Part shown: positions 1-5,744 of the stretch, in pieces | Numbering within the stretch: position 1 is the first letter of the stretch | How the letters are laid out: each line of letters starts with the position of its first letter | From: an uncultured Thermomicrobiales bacterium | GTDB taxonomy: Bacteria > Chloroflexota > Chloroflexia > Thermomicrobiales > UBA6265 | Direction of reading: 5' to 3' | NCBI GenBank assembly: GCA_902806375.1 | Contig: CADCWK010000125.1 | Location: forward strand, 1-6,889 | Length of the DNA: 6,889 bases | Translations under genes and position numbers: made by a program | Notes under the pieces: model-generated | The model's database searches: none | What the model saw: only the letters and a program-made list of their open reading frames with translations | What the model was told of the DNA's origin: nothing

Positions 1-1319
1 TGGGTGACGGTTGGTGTCGCCGTGGCCGGAGGCGCCACGGTCGGTGTTGGCGTTGGCTCAACGGTCGCAGTGGCAGTAGCTGTCGGCGCCGCTGTCGGCG
101 TCGCGGGGGGTTCCTGAGTCGCCGTCGCCGTCGCCGTCGCCGTTGGCGCCGAGGTCGGAGTAGCGGTTGGCGCCACGGTGGCGGGCGTCGTCGGCTCCTC
201 AGTCGGGGTCGCGGTCGGGGCCTCCGTAGGGGTCGCCGCCGGAGCCAGCGTCGGCGTCGCCGTCGGTGCTGTGGTCGCCGTGGCGGTCGCCGTCGGTGCT
301 GCGGTGGCGGTCGCCGTCGGGACCGCCGTGGCGGTCGCCGTCGGGACCGCCGTGGCGGTCGGGGGCGTGGTGGCGGTCGGTGCCTGGGTAGGCGTCGCCA
401 CCGGTGCTGACGTAGCCGTAGGTGATTCGGTGGCCGTCGCGGTGGCGGTCGGCGCGCTGGTCGGCGTCGGCGTGGCCCCCGGTGTCGGAGTCGCCGCGGC
501 GATCGCGAAGATCCCATCCCCCGTGTCGGTAGGGACGGGCGCGACCGACTCGACCGGCGTCTCGGTCGTGCCGGTGGTGGCAGTCGGCACGGGTGTGGTC
601 GTACCCACGGCCACCGTCGCGGTCGCCACGGTCGGCGGCGCGGATTCCTGGCCACCGGTTGCAGGAGAGACAGTCGGATCAGCCGGACCGGTCGCCGGTG
701 CGGCCGTGGGCGCCTGCGTCGGGGAAACATCGCTGGCGGGCACCGTCGGAACGCCTTCAGCCGCGCTCGCGGCCGTGGCGGTCTCGTCGATGGAGATCTG
801 GGCGTCGATCGGTCCCTGTGATGCGGACTCGCCGTTCCCAACGATGTTCGGCGGTCGGGTCGCGGTCGGCGTGACGGGAGGCAGCCCCTCGGTCGCGGCG
901 GCGCGGGTGCTCTCGGAGGCACCCTGCAGCGCGACCTGGGTCCCGGATGGGTCCCCGCCGCGTTCGAGCACGCTGCTGGCCAGGACGGTCGCGACGACGA
1001 CCAGCACCAGCACGGCGGTCGCGGCGACCGTGGCCAGCGGACCGGGCGACAGGCTGAACGGCTCCAGCCACGAGGCGAGGCGGCCGCGGACCGTCCGGCC
1101 CTTGCGCACCTCGGCCAGCACGGCGCGGCGGACGACTGGAGAGGGCGCGAGGTACGGCAGCTCACGGAAACCGGAGTGCATGGCCGCCATCTGTCCGGCG
1201 AAGCGGCGACAGCTCTCACAGCCCAGGAGATGCTGGTCGAGTTGCTGGGCCGAGGCGGGGTCCAGTTGGCGATCGAGACGGGCTGAGATCAACGCCCGGG
1301 CTTCATCGTGGGAGATCAA
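1..1319 (-). CDS. Membrane-anchored zinc-finger anti-sigma factor with long Thr/Pro/Ala tail (partial, runs off left edge)
   Basis: This is the probable regulator of the sigma factor just upstream. Reading leftwards from 1319 the frame stays open for 439 codons to the edge, so the C-terminus is missing. The N-terminus (MISHDEARALISARLDRQLD) leads into His30-x3-Cys34-x2-Cys37 (HLLGCESC), the signature of zinc-binding anti-sigma domains that hold an ECF sigma factor inactive. One hydrophobic segment at about residues 95-117 (ATAVLVLVVVATVLASS) should cross the membrane, leaving the N-terminus in the cytoplasm. Everything after about residue 120 would then be outside and is low complexity. By about residue 280 it is almost only Pro, Thr and Ala, in units such as AVPTATAT. 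The start is a TTG whose TTGA overlaps the sigma stop TGA, with GAGGGTGG just upstream as ribosome site, suggesting translational coupling. The family role is established knowledge; pairing with this sigma is inferred from overlap. No sensor domain is visible in the part present. Confidence 0.85.
   Translation of the reverse strand, partial: MISHDEARALISARLDRQLDPASAQQLDQHLLGCESCRRFAGQMAAMHSGFRELPYLAPSPVVRRAVLAEVRKGRTVRGRLASWLEPFSLSPGPLATVAATAVLVLVVVATVLASSVLERGGDPSGTQVALQGASESTRAAATEGLPPVTPTATRPPNIVGNGESASQGPIDAQISIDETATAASAAEGVPTVPASDVSPTQAPTAAPATGPADPTVSPATGGQESAPPTVATATVAVGTTTPVPTATTGTTETPVESVAPVPTDTGDGIFAIAAATPTPGATPTPTSAPTATATATESPTATSAPVATPTQAPTATTPPTATAVPTATATAVPTATATAAPTATATATTAPTATPTLAPAATPTEAPTATPTEEPTTPATVAPTATPTSAPTATATATATQEPPATPTAAPTATATATVEPTPTPTVAPPATATPTVT
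280..351 (-). repeat. 24-bp tandem repeat inside the anti-sigma tail
   Basis: Three adjacent 24-bp units lie at 280-303, 304-327 and 328-351. The last two are identical, and the first differs near its right end. A partial fourth unit (GTGGCGGTC) continues at 352-360. Each unit is a whole number of codons and, on the minus strand, encodes eight residues of the type AVPTATAT or AAPTATAT, so copy-number change would lengthen or shorten the protein without shifting frame. The surrounding sequence from about 1 to 480 is a more degenerate version of the same Pro-Thr-Ala pattern. Confidence 0.9.
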
Positions 1320-1966
1320 CGGCCACCCTCTGTCTGGATCGGCTCGAGGGCGCCGTGCTGGTCGACGTCATAGACCTCCGCGAATGCCTTCCGGGCGCGG
1401 AAGAGCCGCAGCTTGGCGGCGTTCTCGGTGATATTCAAGGCGTTGGCGGTCTCGGCGAGGGACAGGCCCTGGTAATGGCGGAGGAGCAGGACGGCGACGT
1501 AGTGCTTTGGCAGCTGCTTCAGCGCCTGGTCGATGTCGAGCGAACGGGTGACGTTGCCCTCCACCGACTCGGACGAGGGGTGCAGATCCTCGTCGCCACC
1601 GATGAACGGCATCCACTGGATCAGCTTGCGCCGCCGGAGGTGGCTGATGGCGGTGTTGGTGGCAATGCGGTACAGCCAGGGCTTGAACGCCAGGTCGGGA
1701 CGGGTCCCGCCCAGCGCGTTCCAGGCCTTGATGAAGGTGTCCTGGGTCAGGTCTTCGGCCAGCGACCGGTCGTTGACCATCCGGTGGATGTAGTTGAGGA
1801 TCTGGGTGTGATACTGCTCGAAGAGCGTGGAGAATGCCGCCTGGTCGCCCGTCCGGGCACGCCCGACGAGATCGCCATCAGCCACCACTACGCCGCTTCC
1901 CCTGTATCGGCCGGCGGAACGTTCCGTCAGCGCGCTGTCCGTCCAGATCCCGACTGCCACATCCAT
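1316..1966 (-). CDS. ECF-type RNA polymerase sigma-70 family sigma factor
   Basis: This alternative sigma factor directs RNA polymerase to a specific promoter set. From the ATG at 1966 it has 216 residues, normal for the ECF group. Region 2 begins with LVGRARTGDQAAF (about 33-45), continues with the core-binding helix DLTQDTFIKAW (72-82) and the -10-recognition stretch WLYRIATNTAISHLRRR (about 97-113). After an acidic linker, region 4 follows (about 150-195), with LPKHYVAVLLLRHYQGLSL and the helix-turn-helix ETANALNITENAAKLRLFRAR that reads the -35 box. There is no long C-terminal extension and no sigma region 1 or 3. ATG 1966 is preferred over an in-frame GTG at 1990 (8 residues longer) because GGGAAGG lies about 10 bases ahead of the ATG, while the GTG has no evident ribosome site. 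The gene overlaps the anti-sigma gene by four bases, so the two are surely one operon. The target promoters cannot be told from this window. Confidence 0.93.
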   Translation of the reverse strand: MDVAVGIWTDSALTERSAGRYRGSGVVVADGDLVGRARTGDQAAFSTLFEQYHTQILNYIHRMVNDRSLAEDLTQDTFIKAWNALGGTRPDLAFKPWLYRIATNTAISHLRRRKLIQWMPFIGGDEDLHPSSESVEGNVTRSLDIDQALKQLPKHYVAVLLLRHYQGLSLAETANALNITENAAKLRLFRARKAFAEVYDVDQHGALEPIQTEGGR

Positions 1967-2149
1967 CGATCGGTCGCCTTCCCTTCGCACTCCACAACGC
2001 GCGAAGAGGGAAAGCTGTTTCGCGTTCCACCGAACGATCCGTCAGGAGCGGGAACGACCGTGGCAGGCAAAGGGTAGCAGATGCGGATTTTTTCGATGTG
2101 ATCGCAAGAATGTACCGGTTCCCGCCACGCCGGGAGCGCTCCGGGCCGA
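1967..2149 (-). promoter_or_regulatory. Intergenic region upstream of the sigma/anti-sigma operon
   Basis: This 183-bp gap between the YihY-like stop and the sigma start is the only plausible promoter region for the sigma operon if the two are transcribed separately. It is locally less GC-rich, with an A6 run on the minus strand (2088-2093). On the minus strand there are two GGAAC motifs, the classic ECF -35 core, at 2118-2122 and 2024-2028, but neither has a convincing ECF -10 at 16-17 bp. An extended -10-like TGCTACCCT ends at 2071, but the matching -35 is poor. No promoter is assigned firmly. Confidence 0.3.
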
Positions 2150-3346
2150 TCAGCGGCGGCGGACCACGGCCGCCAGCAGCCCGGCGGTGGCCGTGGCGGC
2201 CCCGACCGCCAGCCCCCGGACCGCGCGACCGCGACCACGCTCGGCCTGCTCGGGCGTCGTCACGTAGGGGACGCGGAGTGCGGCCTCCCCGTTCCCGGCC
2301 AGTGACCTCCGCGCCTGCCGGATCGCGGTGCGCAGCCCCTCGTCGAGGGGATCGACCTCGGGGGACGCGGACGCCGCGGTCTCGGTCGCCGTGGCGTCAT
2401 CCGCCTGTGGCGCGCGACGGGCCAGCTGGGCGTTCAACTCACCGCCGATCAGCAGGACGAGGCTCATCAGGAACAGGTAGAAGATGAAGGCCAGGACGCC
2501 GCCCAGGACGCCGTAGGACTCGGCATAGCCGCCGGCGTAGCGGAAGTAGGTATTGACGAACAGGGTGATCACGACCCAGCCCACGACCGCGAAGACCGCG
2601 CCGGGACTCAGCCAGCGCAGGGGGATCGCCGAGTTCGGTCCAGCCCAGTAGAGGATGGCCAGCGCCACGATGAGGATGACGAGGATCAGGGGGAAGCGCG
2701 CGATATTCCAGACCAGGGCCCAGGTGCTCCCGAGCCCGACGGCGTCGGCGACCAGGGTCCCGATCTGCCCGCCGACCAGGAACAGGGCGATCGACAGGAT
2801 GATCCCGAACCCGGTGGCGAACGTCAGCCCGATGGCGAGCAGCTGCCGCTTCACGAAGTTCCGGGTCTCCTCGACCCGGTAGGCCGCGTTGAGCGCGACG
2901 ATCAGGGCCCCCATCGCGCCCCGGGCACCGAACAGCGCCAGCAGCGCACCGACCGTGATGATGCCGCCGCCAGACTGCTCCAGCGCCCCCTCGATGACGG
3001 GCCGGAGCGCCTCGGCGGTCGTCGCGGGCAGGCGCTCGACCAGCCATGTCACGACGTTCTGGACGGTCTCGTCGGTATTGGGGTTGACAGCCCGGCTGAC
3101 GGCAGCCGCCATGGACATGATGAAGATCAGCAGTGGAGCGACGGCGAAGATGAAGTTGTAGGCGACGGCCGACGCCTGCAGCGTCAGCTGGTCCTTGCCG
3201 ATGCTCTGGATGATCCGCTTCAGGACGTCGAACACGTCCCGGGCGGCCGTCTTCGGCGACCTGGTGTCGATCGCGTCAGCCGGAGTCGTCCCCTCGGCCG
3301 GTCGGGGTTCCGCCTCTTGCGATGGGGCGGCGGTCGTCGCGCTCAT
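2150..3346 (-). CDS. YihY/virulence factor BrkB family membrane protein
   Basis: This 398-residue polytopic inner-membrane protein belongs to the YihY/BrkB family, once misnamed ribonuclease BN. Its molecular function is not established. Visible family features are the first helix (ASAVAYNFIFAVAPLLIFI, about 58-76), a Gly-rich helix near 126-150 (GGGIITVGALLALFGARG), helices at about 168-203, 208-234 and 247-268, the loop AGPNSAIPLRWLSPGAVFA (235-253) and the final helix ending in GGELNAQLARR (301-311). Six core helices fit the family. The N-terminus (about 30 residues) is Ala/Pro/Thr-rich and hydrophilic. The tail (about 312-375) is acidic then basic, and ends in a short hydrophobic stretch (LAVGAATATAGLLAAVV) before RRR, which could be a seventh helix or a membrane-associating tail. 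The frame is open back to 3643, but ATG 3346 is chosen because GGGAGAG sits just ahead of it and the extra upstream 99 residues show no family character. It is divergent from the archease-like gene. Confidence 0.92.
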   Translation of the reverse strand: MSATTAAPSQEAEPRPAEGTTPADAIDTRSPKTAARDVFDVLKRIIQSIGKDQLTLQASAVAYNFIFAVAPLLIFIMSMAAAVSRAVNPNTDETVQNVVTWLVERLPATTAEALRPVIEGALEQSGGGIITVGALLALFGARGAMGALIVALNAAYRVEETRNFVKRQLLAIGLTFATGFGIILSIALFLVGGQIGTLVADAVGLGSTWALVWNIARFPLILVILIVALAILYWAGPNSAIPLRWLSPGAVFAVVGWVVITLFVNTYFRYAGGYAESYGVLGGVLAFIFYLFLMSLVLLIGGELNAQLARRAPQADDATATETAASASPEVDPLDEGLRTAIRQARRSLAGNGEAALRVPYVTTPEQAERGRGRAVRGLAVGAATATAGLLAAVVRRR

Positions 3347-3631
3347 GGTCTCTCCCGGGTCGTCTGGTCTGGTGAACGGGTGAAGCCGGTGATCGGGCCA
3401 GGCGTCGTGCGGGGGGGGAACGTCTCCGCCCGCATTTCCGGCTCGCCGGATCTGGTCGGACCGGCCCGCTGTCCTGCCGTGATGGCACCCGATGGTGCAG
3501 TCACCGTACCATCTCGGGTCGGAACGAGGCGGCGACCCGGCTGGCGCGGCGTGTGCGTTCCCGGTCAGGACCGGGTGTCCCCTCGCCCTCGCCACGTTCG
3601 GCACCCAGCACCCCAGAGAGAGATGCCCCTC
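3347..3631. promoter_or_regulatory. Divergent intergenic region between the YihY-like and archease-like genes
   Basis: This 285-bp stretch should hold the promoters of both flanking genes. I could not assign clear -35/-10 boxes on either strand. It contains a G8 run (3411-3418), a small hairpin TCCGG-CTCG-CCGGA (3437-3450), and at about 3485-3515 overlapping short inverted repeats (GCACC-CGAT-GGTGC, then GGTG-CAGT-CACC) that could be an operator. Frames crossing the region from either flank look non-coding. Confidence 0.35.
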
Positions 3632-4093
3632 ATGTCGACTCACTCGATCGCGGCCTCCCTGACCGAATGGTCGGCTGATTCCACTGCCCGGTTGACCGTG
3701 ACCGCACCGTCGATCGATGCGGCGCTGGCGGGTGCGCTCCAGGCCATCCTGGACGTGGCCGGCGGGCGCCCGGTCGGAACCGGTCCGGACCGGTCCGGCA
3801 GCCAGTCGATCTCGGCGCCCATCCGCGGACAGGGCGCCAGCGTCGGCACGGCGCTCCAGGAGATGGCCAACGACCTGCTCGCCCAGCTCGACGCCAACGG
3901 TACCGGTCTCACGGTAGCCCGGCTCGATGGCGTCCTGGCGACCGACGACGACGGCTACACCGCCTGGGGCTACGTCCTCGGCGAAGCCGGCGGCGGGACG
4001 GTTCCGGTCGGGCTCTCGATCCCGGAGACCCCCGAGGTGTCACAGGAGCAAGGCAGCCAGACGACGATCGCCGTCCTCCTGGTCCGTTCCTGA
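3632..4093 (+). CDS. Divergent archease-like protein
   Basis: A small soluble protein of 153 residues that I assign tentatively to the archease fold (DUF101), whose known members stimulate the RNA ligase RtcB. The N-terminal EWSADSTARLTV resembles the archease EHTADxxIRV motif, keeping the Glu, Ala and metal-binding Asp but with Trp where His is usual. It is followed by a helix IDAALAGALQAILDVAGG like the family's first helix. After a Gly/Ser/Arg-rich insert, the stretch LQEMANDLLAQLDANGTGL plus DDDGYTAWGYVLGE matches the second helix and following strands. The usual C-terminal Asp is missing: the protein ends IAVLLVRS. ATG 3632 is preferred because AGAGAGAG lies 9 bases ahead; ATG 3623 would add three residues. 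The next gene begins 2 bp after the stop, so the two are likely co-translated. No RtcB gene is in view. It could instead be an unrelated alpha/beta protein of unknown function. Confidence 0.55.
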   Translation: MSTHSIAASLTEWSADSTARLTVTAPSIDAALAGALQAILDVAGGRPVGTGPDRSGSQSISAPIRGQGASVGTALQEMANDLLAQLDANGTGLTVARLDGVLATDDDGYTAWGYVLGEAGGGTVPVGLSIPETPEVSQEQGSQTTIAVLLVRS

Positions 4094-4095
4094 CG

Positions 4096-4491
4096 GTGGC
4101 CGATCGCGCCGGGGCCGGGCTCCATGTCGTCGTCGATGCCCTCCACAATACCCTTCGCCTGATGATCCCGGGGGCCGGTCCGGACCACGCCAGCGAGCTG
4201 ACGACGCCAGAGTCGATCGTCTCGAGCCAGGCCATCCTCGATGTCGGCGAAGCGGGGCGGCTGCTCGGGCTGGAGATCACCTCCGGTCGCCATGGCGAGG
4301 CGGAACCGTGGTTCCTCGACCTTGAGGACGCGCCCGGCGACCAGCTCCGGAGTGTGCAGGTCATCGTCTCTGTCGCGCGGACCGCCGGCGGCGACCCGAT
4401 CTGGGTCGATCTGCCCCGCCGGGGTGACGGCTACGAACTGACCTTCCCCGTCGGCAACCAGTGCTGGGTCCGGCCACGCAACCGCGGATGA
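4096..4491 (+). CDS. Small conserved-looking protein resembling DUF2283
   Basis: A 131-residue soluble protein with no signal peptide or membrane helix. The first half follows the plan of DUF2283 proteins: a strand (LHVVVDALHNTLRLMI), a short linker, then ESIVSSQAILDVGEAGRLLGLEI, close to the family's ILDxDExGxLVGIEI. The second half (about 72-131) is longer than the usual domain and adds EPWFLDLEDAPGDQLRSVQV and a GYELTFPVGNQCW ending that I do not recognise. The function of DUF2283 is unknown. The start is a GTG two bases after the archease-like stop, without a strong ribosome site of its own, so expression is probably coupled to that gene. The stop lies 7 bp from the stop of the convergent DUF2007-like gene. 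The coding call is firm from the protein-like pattern and tight packing; the family call is tentative. Confidence 0.65.
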   Translation: MADRAGAGLHVVVDALHNTLRLMIPGAGPDHASELTTPESIVSSQAILDVGEAGRLLGLEITSGRHGEAEPWFLDLEDAPGDQLRSVQVIVSVARTAGGDPIWVDLPRRGDGYELTFPVGNQCWVRPRNRG

Positions 4492-4508
4492 CCGGGCGCT
4501 ACCCGTCA
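4489..4508. terminator. Possible bidirectional hairpin between convergent genes
   Basis: TGA-C-CGGG (4489-4496) pairs with CCCG-TCA (4502-4508) around a CGCTA loop, with one bulged C. Both facing stop codons lie inside it. There is no T-run on either side, so classical intrinsic termination is not supported. With only 7 bp between the genes, any terminator must sit here or overlap coding sequence. Confidence 0.25.
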
Positions 4509-4819
4509 CCGGGCAGGACGATATCCCCACCGCTGTGGACTGACTCCAGCACCTCCCGGGCCCGCGTCGCATCGCCCTCCAGCACGTAGACGTCGTGCAT
4601 CAGGTTGTTGGCGTTGCCCCAGCCGCCGTACCCGGGTCCGATCGGCTTGAGCAGCACCCGGATCCCCTCGCTCTCCAGGACCTGCTGGGTGAGCCGGGCC
4701 ATCGGCTCGTTCCGGGCGGTCGAGATCCGGACGATCTTCTGGTTCCGGGGGGAGCGATCACCGACCGGCGTGTCGCTCGCCTGACCCAGCAGGCGCCGCA
4801 CCGTCGTCAGCCAGTTCAT
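4499..4819 (-). CDS. DUF2007-like putative signal-transducing small protein
   Basis: This 106-residue soluble protein resembles the DUF2007 domain, labelled a putative signal-transducing protein but without a proven role. After a variable N-terminus (MNWLTTVRRLLGQ) the domain runs from about residue 28. KIVRISTARNEPMARLTQQ forms the first strand and helix, and VLESEGIRVLLKPIG the helix end and second strand. A Gly-rich loop (GPGYGGWGNANN) leads to MHDVYVLEGDATRAREVLES, the typical closing strand and helix. The end is short and acidic (GGDIVLPGDG). ATG 4819 is chosen because homology starts soon after it; the ribosome site is weak (GGCGGGCGGCG). The frame continues open far upstream to 5686, but that extension is Arg/Gly-rich, lies opposite the split-barrel gene and is not credible. 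The gene is divergent from the split-barrel gene and convergent with the DUF2283-like gene. Confidence 0.8.
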   Translation of the reverse strand: MNWLTTVRRLLGQASDTPVGDRSPRNQKIVRISTARNEPMARLTQQVLESEGIRVLLKPIGPGYGGWGNANNLMHDVYVLEGDATRAREVLESVHSGGDIVLPGDG

Positions 4820-4880
4820 CGTCGCCGCCCGCCATCGTCCACCATGTCGCTGCGCGCCACGGTCATCCCGGATCTCCATG

Positions 4881-4923
4881 TCGTCGCATCGATCCCCAGA
4901 TCCCTCTCGTCCCATCGATCCCC
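4881..4923. repeat. Imperfect 17-bp direct repeat in a divergent intergenic region
   Basis: TCGTCGCATCGATCCCC (4881-4897) and TCGTCCCATCGATCCCC (4907-4923) match at 16 of 17 bases and start 26 bp apart. Each holds the palindrome ATCGAT. They lie 60-100 bp ahead of the DUF2007-like start and 137-180 bp ahead of the split-barrel gene start, a position suited to a regulator-binding site. The rest of the 240-bp gap (4820-5059) shows a CCCCGGGG palindrome at 4920-4927 and nothing else clear. Confidence 0.6.
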
Positions 4924-5059
4924 GGGGCAGGCTACCACCATGCCCGGGTGGAGCGCGTCCCATCTGGCCGAAATGCGGAACGGCGCTGTCCGCATCGCCC
5001 ATTACGCTGACCATCCACGCTGGCGACGCATGCCGGTTCGCCGCATGACGGGAGGATGC

Positions 5060-5608
5060 ATGCACGAACGTCCCCTCGACCTTGCCTCGCTCCAGGCCCT
5101 CCTCGACCGGAGCGCCGCCGACGCGGGCCCGCACCTCAGGAGCATCTTCAGTGCGGAGCGCCGCCTGTCGGCCACGCAGCTGTCCGAACGGCTGACCGGG
5201 ATGCGGCTGCTGACGCTGGCGACCGTGACGGCGACCGGGGAACCGCGGACGGCGCCGGTCGACGGCCTGTTCTTCCGGGGGCAGTTCTGGTTCGGCTCGG
5301 CCGCCAACTCGGCCCGCTTCCGCCACATCCGCGCCCGGCCGGCCGTGTCCGCCACCCATCTGCCCGGTGAGTCGCTGGCCGTGATCGTCCACGGCCGCTG
5401 CGAGCTGATCGACATCAACGACGAGGACGACGAGGCGATCGCCGGTCTCCGGGCCTGCTGTCTCGACGTCTATGGGCCGGGCTGGACCGAGTGGGGGCCG
5501 CCCAACCAGTACGCCCGGATCGACGCGACGCGGATGTTCAGCTTCGCGATGCCGCAGGAGGAGATCGACGCCCACCACGCCGCCCAGCAGGTGGGACGTC
5601 CCAGCTGA
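5060..5608 (+). CDS. Pyridoxamine 5'-phosphate oxidase-like (FMN-binding split barrel) family protein
   Basis: A 182-residue soluble protein of the pyridoxamine 5'-phosphate oxidase-like superfamily, whose members bind FMN, F420 or heme in a split beta-barrel. After a helical N-terminus (about 1-45) the barrel starts with LLTLATVTATGEPRTAPVDG (50-69), the usual first hairpin. It continues with LFFRGQFWFGSAANSARFRH (70-89), matching the family's strand plus the Ser/Arg-rich segment that contacts the cofactor phosphate. Then come IRARPAVSATH (90-100) and ESLAVIVHGRCELID (104-118). The C-terminal part includes GPGWTEWGPPNQYARIDATRMFSF, a closing strand typical of the group. Cofactor and substrate cannot be told from sequence, and vitamin B6 synthesis should not be assumed. 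ATG 5060 is chosen because GGGAGG lies 4 bases ahead; an upstream in-frame ATG at 5045 is less well placed. No partner gene is obvious. Confidence 0.85.
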   Translation: MHERPLDLASLQALLDRSAADAGPHLRSIFSAERRLSATQLSERLTGMRLLTLATVTATGEPRTAPVDGLFFRGQFWFGSAANSARFRHIRARPAVSATHLPGESLAVIVHGRCELIDINDEDDEAIAGLRACCLDVYGPGWTEWGPPNQYARIDATRMFSFAMPQEEIDAHHAAQQVGRPS

Positions 5609-5694
5609 CCCTGCCCACCGGGCCATGACGCGACCGCGTTGCCGTCTCACCGCGACGGCCGGTCCGCGCTGGCCCGCGACCTGCACCGGACATC

Positions 5695-5722
5695 CCGGCC
5701 GGACCGTCCGTGGTCCGGCCGG
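5695..5722. promoter_or_regulatory. Perfect 11-bp GC hairpin between the split-barrel and membrane-protein genes
   Basis: CCGGCCGGACC (5695-5705) pairs perfectly with GGTCCGGCCGG (5712-5722) across a six-base loop. The right arm also belongs to a 14-bp palindrome (5712-5725), and CCGGCCGGACCG occurs as a direct repeat (5695-5706 and 5715-5726). No T-run follows, so it may be a Rho-independent-like pause, a transcript-end stabiliser for the upstream gene, or an operator just ahead of the downstream start. Confidence 0.5.
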
Positions 5723-5744
5723 ACCGAACAGGGACGCACTGGTA

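Noticed and set aside
178..1431. Long plus-strand open frame rich in Val, Ala and Gly
   Set aside because: It is the reverse complement of the Pro/Thr/Ala tail and zinc-finger region of the anti-sigma gene. The Val-Ala-Val-Gly pattern is the antisense image of the repeat codons.
1915..1926. 12-bp palindrome CGGAACGTTCCG
   Set aside because: It lies within the sigma coding sequence with no repeats or promoter context, so it is likely chance.
1355..2077. Plus-strand open frame opposite the sigma factor
   Set aside because: The minus strand encodes an unmistakable ECF sigma factor. The opposite frame has no recognisable motifs.
2130..2144. Hairpin just after the YihY-like stop as a terminator
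   Set aside because: The stem is only about 5 bp with a G-T pair, and no T-run follows on the minus strand.
2150..3346. Annotation of the YihY-like gene as ribonuclease BN
   Set aside because: That name came from a mistaken assignment of E. coli yihY. The protein is polytopic membrane sequence with no nuclease motif.
3347..3643. N-terminal extension of the YihY-like protein to 3643
   Set aside because: No family similarity; it overlaps the archease-like start, and ATG 3346 has a good ribosome site.
4820..5686. N-terminal extension of the DUF2007-like frame
   Set aside because: It overlaps the split-barrel gene on the other strand, is Arg/Gly-rich, and lies outside the recognisable domain.
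5625..5744. Upstream ATG start for the membrane protein
   Set aside because: It would add 40 Arg/Pro-rich residues encoded across the strong hairpin, with only a weak ribosome site.
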